Shown here piece by piece: positions 4,809 through 8,058 of a DNA stretch of 8,058 nt (within the stretch, counting starts at the first letter, position 1; the number at the start of each line of letters is the position of its first letter). The translations under genes were made by a program, and so were the position numbers. Below the pieces are notes generated by a model. That model was not told where the DNA came from, did no database searches, and saw only the letters and a program-made list of their open reading frames with translations. The stretch is taken from contig JAWLBW010000216.1 in assembly GCA_041687475.1 (NCBI GenBank), forward strand, positions 1 through 8,058, read 5' to 3'. The stretch comes from JAWLBW01 sp041687475. GTDB lineage: Bacteria > J088 > JAWLBW01.

Positions 4809-6716
4809 TCAGTTCCTCCCCCGCAGCAGTGCGTTGACCGTCGCGGCGCCCTTCTGCGTCAAATCGGTGGGCGGTATGCCGGCACGTTCGGCCTTCAATT
4901 CGAAGTACTTCTGAATGAGGGCGCGTACGAGCGGCGAGGCCGCACTGGAGCCCGACCCGCCGTTTTCGACCAGGGCCACGGCGGCGATTTCGGGGTTGTC
5001 GACCGGGGCAAAACCGGCGAACCAGGCATGGTCTTCAATGTCGCCCGAACGCTCGCCCGCCTTGTAGTTTACGACCTGGGCCGTACCCGTCTTGCCGGCC
5101 ATGCGAATATCGGGAAAGGGAAGGCGTCCATACCAGTAGGCCGTGCCCTTCCTGTCGTTGACGACGTCGTCGAGGCCGTCGCGAAGAATTCGTGCGGTCT
5201 TCTTGCTGAGCTCGAACTCTTCGGCCTGCTTCGGTTCGTAGGTGAATACGGTATTGCCCTGGTAGTCGGAAACCGAGCGCAGCAGATGCGGTTGATATAC
5301 CTTGCCGTTCATGCCCACCGCGCCGTACATGACGGCTACCTGCAGCGGGGTGGTCAGGTTGTAACCCTGTCCGATGGTAATGGGAATGGTCTCGCCGGGG
5401 TACCAGGGCTGCCCGAAGCGCTTTTTCTTCCACTCGGGCGTCGGAACGATGCCGCCCTTTTCGCCTTCGACATCGATTCCGGTCGGCTTACCGAGACCAA
5501 GGTGCCGTGCGTATTCGGCGAGTTTGTTGATGCCCAGTTTCTCGGCCAGTTCGTAAAAGAAAACGTCGCAGCTTTCGACAAGCGCCTTCTTGACGTCGAC
5601 CTTGCCGTGGCCGCCTTTCTTCCAGCAGCGGAAGGTACGGTTGCCGTAGCGGAAGCTGCCGTTGCACGTAACGGTCGAGCGCTCGTTGATGACGCCTTCT
5701 TCGAGCCCCGCGGCCGCGGTAATGATCTTGTAGGTCGAGCCCGGCGGGTATTGGCCGCGAATGGCCCGGTTCACGAGCGGATGGTTGGGGTCGTCGCGCA
5801 GCATTTCCCAATTTTTCTGGGAAATGCCCCCCGACCACATTTCGGGATCATACGAGGGGGCGTTGACGATGGCCAGAATTTCGCCGTTCTGCGGGTTGAG
5901 GGCCAGAAGCACGCCGACCTTGTCCTTGAACAGCTCGCGTGCGTACAGCTGCAGCTCGAGGTCGAGGGTCAGGTTCAGGTTCAGGCCGGGTTCGGGTTCG
6001 ACCCGCGCAAGTTCGGCGATTTCACGGCCGTGCGAATCGACGCGCACGGTTTTGTAGCCTTCGCGTCCGCGCAGTTGCTTCTGATAGGCCTTTTCTATGC
6101 CGCCCTTGCCGACGTGGTCGCCTTGCTGGTAGCGGTCTTCGCCTGCGTCGATGCGCTTGTTCAACGCTTCCAGTTCGCTCGAGTTGATTTCCGAGAGATA
6201 GCCGAGGAAGTGTGGCGCAATGCTGCCGTAAATGTAACTGCGTCGGCTGTCGACCTCGATTTCCAGACCGGGATAATCGTGGCGGTGGGTCTCGAGTCGG
6301 GCCAGTTCGACCCAGTCAAGGCCGCGTTTGATGGGAATGGGCCGGAAGCGCGGCCCCCGGGTTTTTCGCACCTTCTGAACGATCTGTTCGGTCGGAATGC
6401 TTACCGCCGAGCCTATGAATTCGGCCAGCGACGCGAGGTCGCTCACGTCTTCGGGCACGATGGAAACGATGTAGTTCGGCTTGTTGTCGATGATGAGCTT
6501 GCCGAAACGGTCGCGAATCATGCCGCGGGGCGAGACGATTTCCTTGACGCGAATGGAGTTCTGCTCGCTTTCGTGACGGTAGAATTCGCCCCGGAACAGC
6601 TGCAGGTACCACAAACGGGTGCCCAGCAGAAGAAAGAAGAACACGCCGACGAAGTAGGCGATGCGAAGTCGCAGCTTGAAGGCGCGGTCTTCCGGTTGTC
6701 CGAAGGTAAAAGCCAT
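4809..6716 (-). CDS. mrdA: Penicillin-binding protein 2, elongasome transpeptidase
   Basis: 635 residues, usual length for PBP2. One membrane helix at about 19-40 anchors it in the inner membrane; the rest is periplasmic. RGMIRDRFGKLI (64-75) begins the pedestal (dimerisation) domain typical of class B PBPs, and the linker GKGGIEKAYQKQLRG (203-217) precedes the transpeptidase domain. All three active-site motifs are intact: PPGSTYK with Ser327 and Lys330, SCD at 382-384 (SxD is normal in PBP2, where other PBPs have SxN), and KTGTA at 542-546. It cross-links glycan made by RodA during lateral growth and is the target of mecillinam-type beta-lactams. The ATG at 6714-6716 is 3 bases after the mreD stop, with only a weak GAGG close to it, so coupling to mreD translation is likely. 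No truncation or frameshift. Confidence 0.97.
   Translation of the reverse strand: MAFTFGQPEDRAFKLRLRIAYFVGVFFFLLLGTRLWYLQLFRGEFYRHESEQNSIRVKEIVSPRGMIRDRFGKLIIDNKPNYIVSIVPEDVSDLASLAEFIGSAVSIPTEQIVQKVRKTRGPRFRPIPIKRGLDWVELARLETHRHDYPGLEIEVDSRRSYIYGSIAPHFLGYLSEINSSELEALNKRIDAGEDRYQQGDHVGKGGIEKAYQKQLRGREGYKTVRVDSHGREIAELARVEPEPGLNLNLTLDLELQLYARELFKDKVGVLLALNPQNGEILAIVNAPSYDPEMWSGGISQKNWEMLRDDPNHPLVNRAIRGQYPPGSTYKIITAAAGLEEGVINERSTVTCNGSFRYGNRTFRCWKKGGHGKVDVKKALVESCDVFFYELAEKLGINKLAEYARHLGLGKPTGIDVEGEKGGIVPTPEWKKKRFGQPWYPGETIPITIGQGYNLTTPLQVAVMYGAVGMNGKVYQPHLLRSVSDYQGNTVFTYEPKQAEEFELSKKTARILRDGLDDVVNDRKGTAYWYGRLPFPDIRMAGKTGTAQVVNYKAGERSGDIEDHAWFAGFAPVDNPEIAAVALVENGGSGSSAASPLVRALIQKYFELKAERAGIPPTDLTQKGAATVNALLRGRN
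4815..4822 (-). promoter_or_regulatory. Shine-Dalgarno of rodA, inside mrdA
   Basis: GGGGGAGG on the minus strand (4822-4815) lies 8 bases before the GTG at 4806 and within the last codons of mrdA. It fixes the GTG as the rodA start and contrasts with the weak or missing sites of the genes in the left half of the window. Confidence 0.7.
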
Positions 6717-6719
6717 GCC

Positions 6720-7241
6720 TCAGTCTACCGCTATCTCCGACTTGCGACGCTTGGTCAGGGGCGCCCAACGCTCTTCGGTCTGCGCCAGCCAGGCGTATAG
6801 CGGCACGCCGAGAACTCCGTTTGCCAGCATGCGGAAGACGACGTCGTCGAACAGAAGGGCGGGCATCTGATCGGCCTTGGTAACCAGGCTGAAGACCAGG
6901 GTGGCGACGACGTCGTGGGCCAGAACTGCGCAGCTCACGTACACGAAGCGGAAGTACTGGCTCTCGAGAAAGAAACGGCCGCGCAACAGACTGGTGCCGA
7001 AGTAAACGGCGCTTACCGTGATGACGTGAAAGCCGAATTGACTGCCCGAAAAGGTGTCGAGCAGGTATCCGAGAAACCCCACGGTAAAGACGCTGGCGGT
7101 ACCCGGTTTGAACAGACCCAGGTAAATGGCGACGACCAGCGTGGGCTGAAACCAGGCAAACGGTATGGGCATGACCGTTTGCAGCGCTCCTCTCGCCGAG
7201 AGAAGGGCAAAGGCCACGGCGATATAAAAAACGGTATTCAC
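6720..7241 (-). CDS. mreD: Rod shape-determining membrane protein MreD
   Basis: 173 residues, normal MreD length, almost entirely hydrophobic with five to six predicted helices (about 2-24, 31-44, 48-66, 71-88, 99-121, 133-153) and a basic cytoplasmic tail (TKRRKSE). The conserved stretch GFLGYLLDTFSGSQFGFHV (55-73) matches the MreD pattern of a helix pair carrying D62 and a downstream glycine. MreD is an integral membrane partner of MreC in the elongasome and is required for rod shape; it has no known enzymatic activity. It starts with GTG (7239-7241), overlapping the mreC stop as GTGA, behind a good Shine-Dalgarno, so it is translationally coupled. Position between mreC and mrdA confirms the call. 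Confidence 0.95.
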   Translation of the reverse strand: MNTVFYIAVAFALLSARGALQTVMPIPFAWFQPTLVVAIYLGLFKPGTASVFTVGFLGYLLDTFSGSQFGFHVITVSAVYFGTSLLRGRFFLESQYFRFVYVSCAVLAHDVVATLVFSLVTKADQMPALLFDDVVFRMLANGVLGVPLYAWLAQTEERWAPLTKRRKSEIAVD

Positions 7242-8058
7242 TCTGCGGCTCCCTCGTCGACCGGCTCTTCGACCGGGGGCGGCGTTCCCGCCGAGGGAAG
7301 GGCGGGAAGGGCCGGCGGCAGGGCGGTTTCGATTTCGTCGGGGGCAGGCGGCTCAAAGTTTTCGCCGGATACCTCCGTCAAGGAAGGCGGGGGCGGCGGC
7401 GTGGGTCGGCGGGAAGCCGGAGGCGCCGCGGGCTCTTCGGCGGTCCGTTCGGCCTTATCGACCTGTACGGGGCCGACCGACGGCCGCGTGGCTCTCGCGG
7501 GGGCGGCCGTGGGGGTCGGTCGTTCGGTCGCTGGGGCTTCGGGCGCCTGTGGCGTCGCAGGAGCGGGTGCGGCAGCCGGGGGGGGCGTTACCGGTTTCCG
7601 CCTCGGCGCGGGGGTGGTCGGCTGCGGCGAATCAACCACGGGCGTACCCTGGGGTTGCCTGTTAGCCGTGGCGGTTTCGGTCTTGTCGACGGTTCGTCGG
7701 GCCGGCGCCGGAGGGGTCGCTTCAGGCTTCGGCGGTGTCGTTCGGAGTGCAGGGCGGGTGGGCGCTTCTTCGGGTTGCGTGGCTGTCTGCACTCGAATGA
7801 GACGGGTCGAGGGCGTGCGCGGCGTCGCATCTCGGGCGGGCGCCTGGTCTTCGCTGCTTTCTTCGGCTACCAGTTCGTCGGTCGACGGCGCCGTGGGCGC
7901 GGTGGGTTCGGGCTGGTAGGTCGGCAGACGTTCGCCCTCGCGGTAGTGCAGAACGAGTACGTTTTCGAGCTTGGCGAAGTCGACGATGGGTTCGACATAG
8001 GAATTCTGAAAGAGGCCGTAGGTCTTCTGCCTGACCTCACGTACGATGCCGACCGGAA
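7238..8058 (-). CDS. mreC: Rod shape-determining protein MreC, 3' part, with long Pro/Ala-rich tail
   Basis: The frame is open from the window edge to TGA 7238-7240, giving 272 residues; the N-terminus is outside. The first 40 or so residues, PVGIVREVRQKTYGLFQNSY then VEPIVDFAKLENVLVLHY, match the last beta-strands of the MreC beta-barrel domain, including the 'VDFxxLExVLVL' motif at which most MreC proteins end or nearly end. MreC is a bitopic periplasmic scaffold that activates PBP2-RodA. Here about 230 further residues follow, dominated by Pro, Ala, Thr, Glu and Arg (PTAPTAPST, PAPARRT, PPPAAAPAPATPQAPEAPA, RRPTPPPPPS), ending in an acidic stretch (PVEEPVDEGAAE). The tail looks disordered and without a domain. 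Shorter Pro-rich MreC tails occur in several lineages. It ends by overlapping mreD. Confidence 0.93.
   Translation of the reverse strand, partial: PVGIVREVRQKTYGLFQNSYVEPIVDFAKLENVLVLHYREGERLPTYQPEPTAPTAPSTDELVAEESSEDQAPARDATPRTPSTRLIRVQTATQPEEAPTRPALRTTPPKPEATPPAPARRTVDKTETATANRQPQGTPVVDSPQPTTPAPRRKPVTPPPAAAPAPATPQAPEAPATERPTPTAAPARATRPSVGPVQVDKAERTAEEPAAPPASRRPTPPPPPSLTEVSGENFEPPAPDEIETALPPALPALPSAGTPPPVEEPVDEGAAE
7249..7255 (-). promoter_or_regulatory. Shine-Dalgarno of mreD, inside mreC
   Basis: Minus-strand GAGGGAG (7255-7249) lies 7 bases ahead of the GTG start of mreD and inside the last codons of mreC. Spacing and match are good, and it decides for the GTG start. Confidence 0.6.

Noticed and set aside
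5565..5573. SCD instead of SxN as the second active-site motif of PBP2
   Set aside because: An aspartate at this place is the normal state in PBP2 proteins (E. coli has SAD), so it is not a defect.
5028..6800. A 590-codon open frame on the plus strand opposite mrdA
   Set aside because: It is antisense to a PBP2 gene with every active-site motif intact; its translation shows no domain and its length follows from the GC-rich codon pattern of mrdA.
6915..7919. A Gly/Ser/Val-rich plus-strand frame opposite mreC and mreD, looking like a glycine-rich surface protein
   Set aside because: The glycine richness is the complement of the Pro/Ala codons in the MreC tail; mreC and mreD are firmly supported on the other strand.

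Overview
The window comes from a GC-rich Gram-negative-type bacterium. The cell-wall elongation operon, the periplasmic and membrane proteins and the codon choice all fit this. The gene order mreC-mreD-mrdA-rodA on one strand, and the general look of PBP2 and RodA, resemble deltaproteobacterial or spirochaetal lineages more than enteric bacteria. I cannot assign a genus from sequence alone, and the placement is an inference.

Layout from left to right: (1) Positions 1-888 (+) hold the 3' part of a CocE/NonD (PepX C-terminal) family hydrolase. (2) Its end overlaps, tail to tail, a MarR-family regulator on the minus strand (860-1288/1324). (3) Behind it on the minus strand is a membrane-anchored alpha/beta-hydrolase-fold protein (1368-2474/2504) whose nucleophile-elbow serine is a glycine. 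(4) A 436-base non-coding stretch (2505-2940) carries a degenerate tandem repeat, a 14-bp direct repeat pair and several inverted repeats. (5) A secreted, cysteine-free, ATP10/thioredoxin-fold-like protein lies at 2941-3555 (-). (6) The rod-shape operon occupies the rest, on the minus strand: rodA (3718-4806), mrdA/PBP2 (4809-6716), mreD (6720-7241) and the 3' portion of mreC (7238 to the window edge).

The rod operon is conventional and tightly coupled: mreC/mreD overlap by GTGA, mreD-mrdA are 3 nt apart and mrdA-rodA 2 nt apart. MreC and MreD are scaffold partners of the elongasome. RodA polymerises lipid II glycan and PBP2 cross-links it. The unusual part of the operon is MreC, which carries a Pro/Ala/Thr-rich low-complexity tail of about 230 residues after its recognisable fold.

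The left half is accessory. Its genes lack clear Shine-Dalgarno sequences but have plausible sigma70-type boxes very close to the first possible ATG, so their true starts may be internal ATGs. Best candidates for something new are the glycine-for-serine hydrolase-fold protein beside a MarR regulator, the structured repeat-bearing intergenic region, the ATP10-like secreted protein and the MreC tail. I saw no tRNA, rRNA, CRISPR array, transposase or phage gene.
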